Shown here: one piece after another, positions 57,182 to 64,000 of the stretch
Layout of the letters: every line of letters begins with the position of its first letter
Numbering within the stretch: position 1 is the stretch's first letter
Source of the DNA: Sphingomonas sediminicola
GTDB lineage: Bacteria > Pseudomonadota > Alphaproteobacteria > Sphingomonadales > Sphingomonadaceae
DNA length: 64,000 bases
Assembly: GCF_014489515.1 (NCBI RefSeq)
Contig: NZ_CP060782.1
Span: 2,418,001-2,482,000 of the forward strand
Direction of reading: 5' to 3'
Notes under the pieces: generated by a model
Databases searched by the model: none
What the model was told of the DNA's origin: nothing
The model's input: the letters and a program-made list of their open reading frames with translations, nothing else
Program-made: the position numbers and the translations under genes

Positions 57182-58497
57182 GCGTGATCACCCGCTTCGC
57201 CCCGTCTCCTACCGGCCGGCTTCACGTCGGCAACATCCGCACGGCACTGCACAACTTCCTGTTTGCGCGGAAGCATGGCGGCCGGTTCCTCCTTCGGATC
57301 GACGACACCGACCGGGAGCGAAGCCGGGAGGAGTTTGTCGACGCAATCCGTGACGACCTGGCATGGATGGGCCTTACCGCCGGTTCGGAAGTGAGGCAGT
57401 CGGAGCGGTTCGACCTCTACGAGCGCGAGTTCGAGCGGCTGAAAGCGGCCGGGCGTGTCTATGCATGCTACGAGACGCCCGAGGAACTGGAGCTTCGCCG
57501 GAAAGTGCTGCTCGGGCGAGGCCTGCCGCCGGTTTACGAGCGCAATACGGCGGATTCGTTGCTTCCGGACGATCGCCAGCCGCACTGGCGCTTCAAGCTC
57601 GACCATGACCGTCCGATCGAATGGACCGACCTCATCCGCGGCCAGCAGCGGTTCGATGCGAAATTACTGTCGGACCCGGTCGTTCGGCGCGAGGATGGCA
57701 GCTGGCTCTATCTGCTGCCGAGTGTGATTGACGACGTCGACCTTGGCATCACGCATATCGTTCGCGGCGAGGATCACGTCACAAATAGCGCGGCCCAGAT
57801 CCAGATGTTCGAGGCGCTTGGCGCGAAACCGCCGCAGTTCGCCCATGAGGCGCTGCTAGTGGCGTCGGAAGGAAAGCTGTCGAAGCGCCTCGGGTCGTAC
57901 GGCGCCGAACATCTGCGCGAAGAGGGTGTCGAGCCGATGGCGATGCTTTCGCTGCTGGCGCGGATTGGGACATCGCAACCGGTCGAGCCTATCGCCAGCC
58001 TGGACGAGCTCGCGAGCGATTTCGATTTCGCCCATTTCGGACGTGCGCCCGCACATTTCGATCCGCACGATGTCGAGCTTTTGAATGCCCGCCTGCTCCA
58101 CAGGCTCGATTTCTCCGCGGTGAAGAGTCGGCTTCCGGCTGAAGCCGCCGAAGAGGATTGGCTTCTGCTGCGACCGAACCTCGAGCGCCTTTCCGACTTC
58201 GAACCCTGGTTCGGCGTTCTGAAGGGCGACGTGGATGTGCCTGAACTCGCGCACGATGAGCGCCTGCTCATGCGCGATGCCGCCTCTGTCGCCGATGGTC
58301 TCGACTGGAATGTCGAGCCCTGGCGGGCGTTGACCGGTGAACTGAAAGCGTCCTCCGGCAAGAAGGGCCGCGAGCTTTTCCATCCGCTCCGCCTTGCCCT
58401 CACCGGTCGCGAGAGCGGCCCCGAAATGGCGGGACTAGTTGCCCGCATGGGCAAGGATCGCGCGATTCAGAGGTTGAGGGCAGCCGCGAAGCGTTAA
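57178..58497 (+). CDS. gltX: glutamate-tRNA ligase
   Basis: Class I synthetase charging tRNA-Glu (and often tRNA-Gln in alphaproteobacteria). The start MSVITRFAPSPTGRLHVGNI at 57178 overlaps the nadE stop; the HIGH-type motif is HVGN (residues 16-19) and the KMSKS-type motif is KLSKR in ASEGKLSKRLGSYG. LLRIDDTDRERSREEFVDAI, DDVDLGITHIVRGEDHVTNS and FHPLRLALTGRESGPEMAGL are family blocks. The 439-residue length is slightly short, as in GltX2-type enzymes, so this may be one of two glutamyl synthetases. Confidence 0.95.
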   Translation: MSVITRFAPSPTGRLHVGNIRTALHNFLFARKHGGRFLLRIDDTDRERSREEFVDAIRDDLAWMGLTAGSEVRQSERFDLYEREFERLKAAGRVYACYETPEELELRRKVLLGRGLPPVYERNTADSLLPDDRQPHWRFKLDHDRPIEWTDLIRGQQRFDAKLLSDPVVRREDGSWLYLLPSVIDDVDLGITHIVRGEDHVTNSAAQIQMFEALGAKPPQFAHEALLVASEGKLSKRLGSYGAEHLREEGVEPMAMLSLLARIGTSQPVEPIASLDELASDFDFAHFGRAPAHFDPHDVELLNARLLHRLDFSAVKSRLPAEAAEEDWLLLRPNLERLSDFEPWFGVLKGDVDVPELAHDERLLMRDAASVADGLDWNVEPWRALTGELKASSGKKGRELFHPLRLALTGRESGPEMAGLVARMGKDRAIQRLRAAAKR

Positions 58498-58543
58498 GCC
58501 GGTCCTTTGCCGCCTGATGCAATTCACGTTGCGTTAAACATGT

Positions 58544-58557
58544 AATGTTGTAACATT
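58544..58557. promoter_or_regulatory. palindrome upstream of tonB
   Basis: AATGTT-GT-AACATT, a perfect 6+6 inverted repeat in an AT-rich 30-nt island (58534-58560), 33 nt before the tonB-like gene. It resembles the AT-rich operators of Fur-family metal regulators such as Zur. The regulator is not identified. Confidence 0.45.
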
Positions 58558-58589
58558 CTACTTGGCTCGCGTCAGAAGGAGTCAAGGTC

Positions 58590-59258
58590 ATGCCAGTGTA
58601 TGCCGATACGTCAGGCTTCGCCGCTTACCGGCGCCATCCCAATGCCCTGTTGTTCATCGTCGGCGGTCATGCAGTCCTGATCGCTGCCGTGATGACGGCG
58701 AAATTGGCCGTCCCGCCGAGAATTGTGGATCCGCCGATCATCGTCCGGCCGATTCCTATCCCGCCCGACCCTCCGCCGATTCCGGACCCGCCGGCCACCA
58801 AGGAAACGCATCAGCCGCCGAGGTCGACGCCATACCAGCCATCGCGAACTTTTCCGGTGCCAAGCCTGGCCGGCCCGACCATCGACACAACGCCGATCCC
58901 GCAGCCGGATTTCGGACCGATCGCCGGGCCGAATCTGGATCCAGGTCCGACTACGACCCCGATCTCGCAGCCCGTCCGTGTCGGTCCGCGATTCGCGACG
59001 CCTGAGCTGCTGATCAAGCCGCCCTATCCGGCGGACAAGCAGCGGCTCGAGGAAGAAGCTACGCTTCGCCTGAAGCTGGCGATTGACGATCGTGGCCGGG
59101 TGACCGCCGTCGAGCCCGTAGGTCGTGTTGACCGCTCGTTTTTCGAAGCGGCCCGCAAGCACCTGATCGCCTACTGGCGTTACAAACCGGCGACCGAAGA
59201 CGGACGGGCCGTGGCGACTACGACGGTCATCACCCTGCGGTTCGAACTTCAGGACTAG
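58590..59258 (+). CDS. TonB family energy-transducing protein
   Basis: A 222-residue TonB protein that would carry proton-motive force from ExbBD to outer-membrane receptors. The N-terminal helix is LFIVGGHAVLIAAVMTAKLA; a Pro-rich periplasmic spacer (IVRPIPIPPDPPPIPDPP, residues about 50-130) follows. The C-terminal TonB domain has LLIKPPYPADKQRLEEEATL, LAIDDRGRVTAVEPVGRVDR and LIAYWRYKPATEDGRAVATT. No exbB/exbD or receptor gene is adjacent. GAAGGAG lies upstream of the ATG. A palindromic operator candidate precedes it. Confidence 0.93.
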   Translation: MPVYADTSGFAAYRRHPNALLFIVGGHAVLIAAVMTAKLAVPPRIVDPPIIVRPIPIPPDPPPIPDPPATKETHQPPRSTPYQPSRTFPVPSLAGPTIDTTPIPQPDFGPIAGPNLDPGPTTTPISQPVRVGPRFATPELLIKPPYPADKQRLEEEATLRLKLAIDDRGRVTAVEPVGRVDRSFFEAARKHLIAYWRYKPATEDGRAVATTTVITLRFELQD

Positions 59259-59959
59259 GCGGGGACAAGCGCCGGCGCGCCGCCTGCCGGCGTTTGCGGT
59301 GAGTTCGCAAAAATGCTCGGGCGGAGCCAGGTGCTGATCCTTCGGGTCAGCGCCGGCTCCCTTCGACCATGAGCTTTCCGGCACGGATTGCATCCCGGTA
59401 GCTACGATCCCCCATCCAGACCTCGCTCATCGTTCGAACATCGGTGGTGAAGAAGACGTGCACGTCACGCCCGGTGGGACGACGCAGACTTCGACGCTGC
59501 CGTTCCGGACGAGGAGCCACCAGTCCTTTTGCTTCGAAACGTCGGTAAACTTGAACTGGATGACGGTTTCGACACCCGGCAGCTGTTCCGGATCGATGCT
59601 CCTCTCCAGGTACAGGATCAGCAGATCGAGGTTGAAATCCTCGTCATCGAGCGCCCCGCGCGCCCAGCACATTCCCCATTCTCCAAGAGTGGCAATCGTA
59701 GGTTGCAGCGCCTCGCAGGCGGGAGTCGGGAAGTATTCAAATCCTCGCTGGCCGGGAATTTGGCGCCGGGCAATCAGCCCATCCTTTTCGAGCCTCCTGA
59801 GCCTCCCGAAAGCAGTGCCGGCGATATGTCTCCCAAGCCGCGCTGAAGCTCATTGAATCGCCTGCCGCCCATGAGCAGCTCGCGGATTATCAGGATCGTC
59901 CACCGCTCCCCGAGTATCTCGGTTGCTTTCGCGATGGGGCAGAATTGGCCGTATCTCAT
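59255..59959 (-). CDS. HxlR-family regulator with SCP2-like C-terminal domain (three frameshifts)
   Basis: Winged-helix regulator. MRYGQFCPIAKATEILGERW with Cys7 and TILIIRELLMGGRRFNELQR is the HxlR DNA-binding part. One base is missing near 59810 (resuming RLRRLEKDGLIARRQIP and FEYFPTPACEALQPTIATLG). The C-terminal domain GALDDEDFNLDLLILYLERS, VIQFKFTDVSKQKDWWLLVR resembles sterol-carrier-type ligand pockets. Further breaks lie near 59465 (then DVHVFFTTDVRTMSEVWMGD) and 59355 (then ALTRRISTWLRPSIFANSP). Restored length is about 235 residues. It is divergent from the tautomerase it may control. Confidence 0.83.
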
Positions 59960-60116
59960 GCTGGCCTCCTTCGCGCCGGATACACGTCCGCCGAGCCGAG
60001 CTCCACTTCAGAAACTGTAGTCGGTTGCTTCATCCTTTGAACTGGATGGGCACGCCGCCTTTGACCCATCGGGCAGCCCGTCGCTGCACGGTCAGCGCGT
60101 TTTCAAGGAGACCCCA

Positions 60117-60344
60117 ATGCCACTCGTGACAATCGACGTCATCAAGGACGTCTTTTCCCCAGACCAGAAGAAGGACCTCATCGAGCGCGTGACCGACGCC
60201 ATGGTCAGCGTGGAAGGCGAAGCAATGCGATCCGTAACCTGGGTCAAGATCAACGAGATCCAGCAGAATGACTGGGGAATCGGTGGGCAGCGCCTCAATG
60301 CTGCTGCCGTCCATGCAATGCAGAAAGGACGTGAAGCCGCCTGA
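60117..60344 (+). CDS. 4-oxalocrotonate-tautomerase-like enzyme
   Basis: A 75-residue protein of the tautomerase superfamily. [20 protein letters not shown] has Pro2, the catalytic base after Met removal; [40 protein letters not shown] follow, as in the tautomerase_3/PptA-like group. AAGGAGA precedes the ATG. Physiological substrate unknown. The divergent HxlR gene (157 nt between starts) is a common regulator partner for such small redox or aldehyde-response enzymes. Confidence 0.88.
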   Translation: MPLVTIDVIKDVFSPDQKKDLIERVTDAMVSVEGEAMRSVTWVKINEIQQNDWGIGGQRLNAAAVHAMQKGREAA

Positions 60345-60440
60345 CGACTCTCCGTCTCGGTCCCAGCGGGTGGTGTCAGGCACCCGCCGGGTACGAAGCC
60401 AGCGCTGGCACTCGCCGGTGCCAGCGCCTACATTCCACCC

Positions 60441-60761
60441 ATGTCCTGGTTCCCCAAGCCCGTCGGGCCGCGCGCAGCAATTGCCGATCTTCGCGCCTTC
60501 ATGCGCCATGGGAGCCGCGAGCAGTTCATCGGCGCAGCTCTGGCCATCCTGGTTACGATGATCATCATCATCGAGTTCCTCGTCGATTCGAAGATCAACA
60601 CCGCGCCACCACCGCGGGTGGTCGAGGTTCAGCTCTATTCCTCGAATCGCACCGATGCCGAGATCATCGCTCAGCAAAAGGTCGATCAGGCCAAGCGCGA
60701 CGCTGCCGCCAAAGAGAAGCAACGGCAATTCCAGAAGCTGGAAAAAGAGCTCGGAATGTAA
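60441..60761 (+). CDS. small single-pass membrane protein, unknown function
   Basis: A 106-residue protein: MSWFPKPVGPRAAIADLRAF, one membrane helix (ALAILVTMIIIIEFLVDSK, residues about 33-52), then a periplasmic-looking stretch INTAPPPRVVEVQLYSSNRT and a charged coiled-coil tail DQAKRDAAAKEKQRQFQKLE. It lies 17 nt upstream of ribD on the same strand and may share its transcript. No family recognised. Confidence 0.75.
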   Translation: MSWFPKPVGPRAAIADLRAFMRHGSREQFIGAALAILVTMIIIIEFLVDSKINTAPPPRVVEVQLYSSNRTDAEIIAQQKVDQAKRDAAAKEKQRQFQKLEKELGM

Positions 60762-60778
60762 GCGCCGACGGGCGCTTC

Positions 60779-61735
60779 ATGGCTGAAGCGGTGCGGCTTG
60801 GCGAAGCTGCACGCGGGCGAAGTGCGCCCAATCCGAACGTCGGTTGCCTGATTGTCTCGAGCAACGGCGAGATTGTCGGACGCGGGGCGACCGCATTGGG
60901 CGGCAGGCCTCATGCCGAGGCGATTGCGCTCGATAGGGCAGGCAGGAAGGCGAGGAGTTCGACCGTCTACGTGACGCTGGAACCGTGCGCCCACGAGAGC
61001 CCGCGAGGCCCAGCCTGCGCCGACCTATTGGTGAAAGCCAAGCCTGCGCGGGTCGTCATCGCCATGAAAGACCCGGACCCGCGCGTTTTCGGCACTGGCA
61101 TGAGGCGCCTGCGGGATGCCGGGATCGACGTGAAGCTAGGCATTGGCCGCAAGGCCGCGCGGGACTCCCTGGCGGGCTGGCTCACGCGGCTGAGGATCGG
61201 ACGTCCTCGAATTACCCTCAAGCTTGCGCTGTCGATCGACGGCAAGATCGCCTTGCCCTCCGGCGAAAGCAAATGGATCACCGGCGAAGATGCGCGAAAG
61301 CACGTGCATCTGGAGCGCGCGCATTCGGACATGATCCTAGTCGGCCGCGGCACCTATCTGGCGGATGCGCCGCGCCTCGACGTTCGCCTGCCAGGTCTGG
61401 AGGATTGGTCGCCGAAGCGGGCGCTGCTGACCCGGGGCGAAGCGGTCGACGGCTGGGAAATCCTTAGAAAGCCGGAAGATGTCTATCGACTTCATGACGT
61501 CAACGACCTGCTGGTCGAGGGCGGATCGGCGACCGCGACGGCGTTTCTTTCGGCGGATCTCGTCGACCGGATTCTGATCTATCGGGCGCCGATCATCGTC
61601 GGCGAGGGCAAGTCGTCCTTCGGCTATGTCGGGCTGGACGCGATCGCCGATGCGCACGGGCAGTGGGCATCGAGCGATGGCCGCCGGCTCGGCGTAGACC
61701 GGCTCGAAGTTTACGAGCGGGTTCGCGAGGCTTAA
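60779..61735 (+). CDS. ribD: riboflavin biosynthesis deaminase/reductase RibD
   Basis: Bifunctional enzyme catalysing deamination then reduction of the pyrimidine intermediate of riboflavin synthesis. The deaminase part has RSAPNPNVGCLIV, GGRPHAEAIALDRAG (HAE zinc site) and YVTLEPCAHESPRGPACADL (PCxxxxxxxxC). The reductase part has RITLKLALSIDGKIALPSGE, ERAHSDMILVGRGTYLADAP and VNDLLVEGGSATATAFLSAD. At 318 residues it is slightly short. Homologues often start a few residues earlier; in frame upstream is VSADGRF without a start codon, so 60779 is kept. Confidence 0.94.
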   Translation: MAEAVRLGEAARGRSAPNPNVGCLIVSSNGEIVGRGATALGGRPHAEAIALDRAGRKARSSTVYVTLEPCAHESPRGPACADLLVKAKPARVVIAMKDPDPRVFGTGMRRLRDAGIDVKLGIGRKAARDSLAGWLTRLRIGRPRITLKLALSIDGKIALPSGESKWITGEDARKHVHLERAHSDMILVGRGTYLADAPRLDVRLPGLEDWSPKRALLTRGEAVDGWEILRKPEDVYRLHDVNDLLVEGGSATATAFLSADLVDRILIYRAPIIVGEGKSSFGYVGLDAIADAHGQWASSDGRRLGVDRLEVYERVREA

Positions 61736-61744
61736 GCGCCGGAC

Positions 61745-62350
61745 ATGTTCACGGGGATCGTCACCGACGTCGGAGAAGTCGTCAGCATTGAGCAGCGTGG
61801 CGATCTGCGCCTGCAAGTTCGCACCGGCTACAATCTGTCGACCGTGGAGTTGGGCGCATCGATTGCCTGCTCGGGCGTCTGCCTGACAGTGGTCGACAAG
61901 GGCGACGACTGGTTCGCGGTCGATGTTTCGGCTGAAACCATTGCACGTACGGCGAAGGATATGTGGCGCGAAAGCTCTCGCCTGAATCTGGAGCGCCCGC
62001 TCCGGATGGGCGATGAGCTCGGCGGCCATATTGTTACCGGGCATGTCGATAGCGTCGGCGAGGTGATCGGCGTCTGCCCCGAAGGCGATTCCACCCGCAT
62101 CGGAATTCGCGTAGACCGGTCTCTCGCCCCCGCGATTGCCCAAAAGGGGTCCGTCTGCCTCGATGGAGTGTCACTGACGGTCAACGACGTTAGCGATACC
62201 GAAGACGGGACGCACTTCTCCGTAAACATCATCCCGCACACTGCGCATGAGACGACATTGGGCGATATTAAGAAGGGGCGACAGCTCAATGTCGAGATTG
62301 ATGTGATCGCCCGCTACATCGACCGGATGCTTGCCACGCGCGCACAATAG
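61745..62350 (+). CDS. ribE: riboflavin synthase (alpha subunit)
   Basis: Dismutates two 6,7-dimethyl-8-ribityllumazines to riboflavin. The 201-residue protein starts MFTGIVTDVGEVVSIEQRGD, the invariant N-terminus. The two lumazine-binding repeats carry GASIACSGVCLTVVDKGDDW and GSVCLDGVSLTVNDVSDTED, and GHIVTGHVDSVGEVIGV marks the repeat boundary. VNIIPHTAHETTLGDIKKGR follows. It is intact, 9 nt after ribD. Confidence 0.96.
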   Translation: MFTGIVTDVGEVVSIEQRGDLRLQVRTGYNLSTVELGASIACSGVCLTVVDKGDDWFAVDVSAETIARTAKDMWRESSRLNLERPLRMGDELGGHIVTGHVDSVGEVIGVCPEGDSTRIGIRVDRSLAPAIAQKGSVCLDGVSLTVNDVSDTEDGTHFSVNIIPHTAHETTLGDIKKGRQLNVEIDVIARYIDRMLATRAQ

Positions 62351-62391
62351 GAACATCACTGTTCCTTCTTTCTATCACACTGCAATGTGAT
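62350..62391. promoter_or_regulatory. two inverted repeats upstream of ribB
   Basis: GGAACA-TCAC-TGTTCC at 62350-62365 and ATCACA-CTGCAA-TGTGAT at 62374-62391, both perfect, inside the 55-nt ribE-ribB gap. The second has the size of an operator. Neither is followed by a clear T-run. No RFN riboswitch core is seen. Confidence 0.5.
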
Positions 62392-62405
62392 TATGTGCGC
62401 GCTTC

Positions 62406-63686
62406 ATGAGCACAACTCTCATCGACAGGCTGAACGCCATCATCGAGACCGGCGAGGTCAGCCGCGCCGCCCTTGCCCGCGCCGCGGGGCTTCACCCCAA
62501 TTCGCTGCGCAAGCTCGGCCATACGGACTGGAATCCGACGGCCGACACTCTGGTGCGGCTGGAAAAGCTGCTTCAGCGTGGAAACACGGAAGTGTTGGTC
62601 GGGACCGAGGCGATCATCGATGAGGCGCGCAACGGCCGGATGTTCATCCTGGTCGACGACGACGACCGCGAGAACGAAGGCGATCTCGTCATTCCGGCCC
62701 AGATGGCGACGCCCGAAGCGATCAACTTCATGGCCCGGCACGGGCGAGGGCTGATCTGCCTGGCCCTGACCAAGGATCGCGCCGACGCGCTCGGTCTCCA
62801 GCCGATGGTCAACAACAATCGCAGCCGCAATGAGACGGCCTTCACCGTTTCGATCGAGGCGAAGGAAGGCATTTCGACTGGCATCAGCGCCGCGGACCGC
62901 GCACGCACGGTTGCCGTTGCCATCGACGCTTCGCACGGACCGGACGAGCTCGTATCGCCGGGGCATGTTTTTCCGCTGGTCGCAAAGCCCGGCGGGGCGC
63001 TGGTTCGTGCCGGTCACACTGAGGCCGGCGTGGACATCTCGCGGCTGGCCGGTCTGAATCCCAGCGCGGTCATCTGCGAGATCATGCGCGACGACGGAAG
63101 CATGGCTCGCCTCGATGATCTCATGGATTTCGCCCGGACCCACGGGCTGAAGATCGGCACGATCCGCGATCTCATCGCTTACCGTCTGAAGAAAGACCAC
63201 ATGGTCGCGCGCGCCGCCTCAACCGCGTTCCGGGCGCAGAGCGGCGCCGAGTGGCAGGCGCAGGTCTTCCGCGACAAGGCGACCGGGGAGGAACAGCTCG
63301 CGCTCGTGCACGGCGCACTCGACGTAACCCGCCCGGTGCTCGTTCGGATGCATAGCCTGGACCTGTTTGCCGACGTTCTGGGCGAAGCGAGCCAGCGCTC
63401 GGGATTGCTCCAGGGCTCGATGCGGATGATCGAGAAGGAAGGCGCGGGCGTCATCGTCGCGCTCCACGCGGCCGCACCGGGATCGCTCTCGCGCTCGGCC
63501 GATCTGCGCGCAGGCAAGCCCACCGAAGGGCCGGCTCTTCGAAGCTACGGGATCGGGGCACAGATCCTCGCGGCCCTCGGCATCCATCAAATGATCCTGC
63601 TTACGAATACGCACCAGTCGCCGGTCGCGCTTTCCGGCTACGGCCTGGAGATCGTCGAAGAGCGCGCGATCAGGGCGGGGAACTGA
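62406..63686 (+). CDS. ribB: 3,4-dihydroxy-2-butanone-4-phosphate synthase with HTH-like N-terminus and degenerate GTP-cyclohydrolase II domain
   Basis: Forms the four-carbon unit of riboflavin from ribulose 5-phosphate. Residues 5-58 look like a small helix-turn-helix ([35 protein letters not shown]). The DHBP synthase domain (about 64-265) has [53 protein letters not shown] and [20 protein letters not shown]. Residues about 285-426 follow the GCH II fold, but at 315-332 [18 protein letters not shown] lacks the zinc cysteines. The protein is thus probably monofunctional RibB. It is 426 residues and intact. Confidence 0.92.
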   Translation: MSTTLIDRLNAIIETGEVSRAALARAAGLHPNSLRKLGHTDWNPTADTLVRLEKLLQRGNTEVLVGTEAIIDEARNGRMFILVDDDDRENEGDLVIPAQMATPEAINFMARHGRGLICLALTKDRADALGLQPMVNNNRSRNETAFTVSIEAKEGISTGISAADRARTVAVAIDASHGPDELVSPGHVFPLVAKPGGALVRAGHTEAGVDISRLAGLNPSAVICEIMRDDGSMARLDDLMDFARTHGLKIGTIRDLIAYRLKKDHMVARAASTAFRAQSGAEWQAQVFRDKATGEEQLALVHGALDVTRPVLVRMHSLDLFADVLGEASQRSGLLQGSMRMIEKEGAGVIVALHAAAPGSLSRSADLRAGKPTEGPALRSYGIGAQILAALGIHQMILLTNTHQSPVALSGYGLEIVEERAIRAGN

Positions 63687-63690
63687 CGTC

Positions 63691-64000
63691 ATGGCGACAA
63701 TCCTGATCGCAGAGGCGCGCTTCTATCCGCACCTCAACGACATGCTTCTCGCCGGAGCGCGCAAGGCAATCGAGGCAGCCGGGCATAGTCACGAGACGAT
63801 CGCCGTGCCGGGTGCGCTGGAGCTTCCGGCAGCGATTTCGCTCGCGGCGAAGAGCGGGCGATTCTGCGCCTTCGTCGCCCTGGGCGTCGTTATCCGCGGC
63901 CAGACCTATCATTTCGAGATCGTCTCCGAAGAGAGCGCGCGTGCGCTCATGGACCTCACGCTGGCCGGCTTTGCCATCGGCAACGGCGTCTTGACCGTGG
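63691..64000 (+). CDS. ribH: 6,7-dimethyl-8-ribityllumazine synthase, partial
   Basis: Condenses the DHBP product with the pyrimidine to form lumazine. The ATG at 63691, 4 nt after ribB, starts [20 protein letters not shown], then [20 protein letters not shown] (AVPGALELP substrate motif), [20 protein letters not shown] (GxVIRGxTxHF) and [14 protein letters not shown]. It runs off the right edge after about 103 codons; the end (about 40 residues) is outside. It completes a ribD-ribE-ribB-ribH order. Confidence 0.96.
   Translation, partial: MATILIAEARFYPHLNDMLLAGARKAIEAAGHSHETIAVPGALELPAAISLAAKSGRFCAFVALGVVIRGQTYHFEIVSEESARALMDLTLAGFAIGNGVLTV

Noticed and set aside
56539..58497. A 652-codon frame reading through nadE into gltX
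   Set aside because: Its first two thirds are out of frame with NadE. GltX starts at 57178 with its invariant N-terminus.
60340..60780. FMN (RFN) riboswitch before the riboflavin genes
   Set aside because: The conserved RFN core was not seen before ribD nor in the ribE-ribB gap; only a GCGGGTG/CACCCGC hairpin at 60366-60387 without a T-run.

Overview
The window is high-GC alphaproteobacterial chromosome, most likely from a member of the Sphingomonadales. Three things point there: the order parB-parA-rsmG-mnmG-mnmE-(terC)2-rho-hemJ-hemE | maf-coaE-dnaQ-hpf-ptsN is the origin-proximal block of many alphaproteobacteria; two perfect parS palindromes lie beside parAB; and many small accessory families (DUF3576, DUF1491, DUF4170, MmcB, COG4705, a ScfR/RamB-like regulator, a RibB with a degenerate cyclohydrolase half) are typical of sphingomonads. 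No phage, insertion sequence, plasmid gene or CRISPR array was seen. This is compact core genome, with frequent 1-4 nt overlaps (ATGA/GTGA) between consecutive genes.

Layout. 1-4.4 kb: a membrane/glycosylation cassette (GT-C-like membrane proteins, GtrA, a GtrB-like glycosyltransferase, a methyltransferase). 4.6-10.2 kb: EF-hand protein, cyclopropane-fatty-acid synthase, RlmN, YggS, a ThiE-like protein and a beta-barrel-like protein. 10.4-14.9 kb: DUF3576 lipoprotein, LeuRS, LptE and HolA. 14.9-24.7 kb: ParB/ParA, RsmG, MnmG, MnmE, two TerC proteins, Rho, HemJ and HemE, all on the minus strand. 24.66-24.96 kb: a gene-free divergent gap with DnaA-box-like sequences, an AT-rich block and six GANTC sites, proposed as oriC. 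24.96-34.2 kb: Maf, CoaE, DnaQ, Hpf, PtsN, a thioesterase, DUF1491, cell-wall hydrolase, MmcB, ankyrin protein, YcgN, YgjP and a class A penicillin-binding protein. 34.3-39.2 kb: a chaperone-usher surface-fibre locus with DUF4402 subunits. 39.25 kb: tRNA-Leu(GAG). 39.5-43.5 kb: zinc-ribbon protein, FtsE/FtsX, YdcF and a PlsC-type acyltransferase. 43.5-54 kb: pheT-pheS and rplT-rpmI, split by a glyoxylate-bypass module (ScfR regulator, AceA, DUF4170, AceB, COG4705). 54.1-59.3 kb: cupin, Prs, NadE, GltX and TonB. 59.3-64 kb: HxlR regulator, tautomerase and the riboflavin genes ribD, ribE, ribB, ribH (last one cut by the window edge).

Sequence quality dominates the reading of this window. I found about 29 places in 21 loci where a conserved protein continues in another frame. 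Every one is repaired by adding a single base, usually in or beside a short G or C run. Essential genes (rho, pheT, hemE, coaE, ftsE/X) are affected with both halves conserved, so I treat these as base-calling/assembly deletions rather than gene decay. I give one span per gene with the approximate break point. Two apparent gene fusions (DUF3576-LeuRS and CoaE-DnaQ) are explained the same way.

Functionally the window joins chromosome replication and segregation (origin, parS, ParAB, HolA, DnaQ), tRNA and ribosome maturation, tetrapyrrole, NAD, CoA and riboflavin synthesis, envelope building (LptE, PBP1a, FtsEX, PlsC, SleB-like, YdcF) and acetate/fatty-acid carbon use through the glyoxylate bypass.
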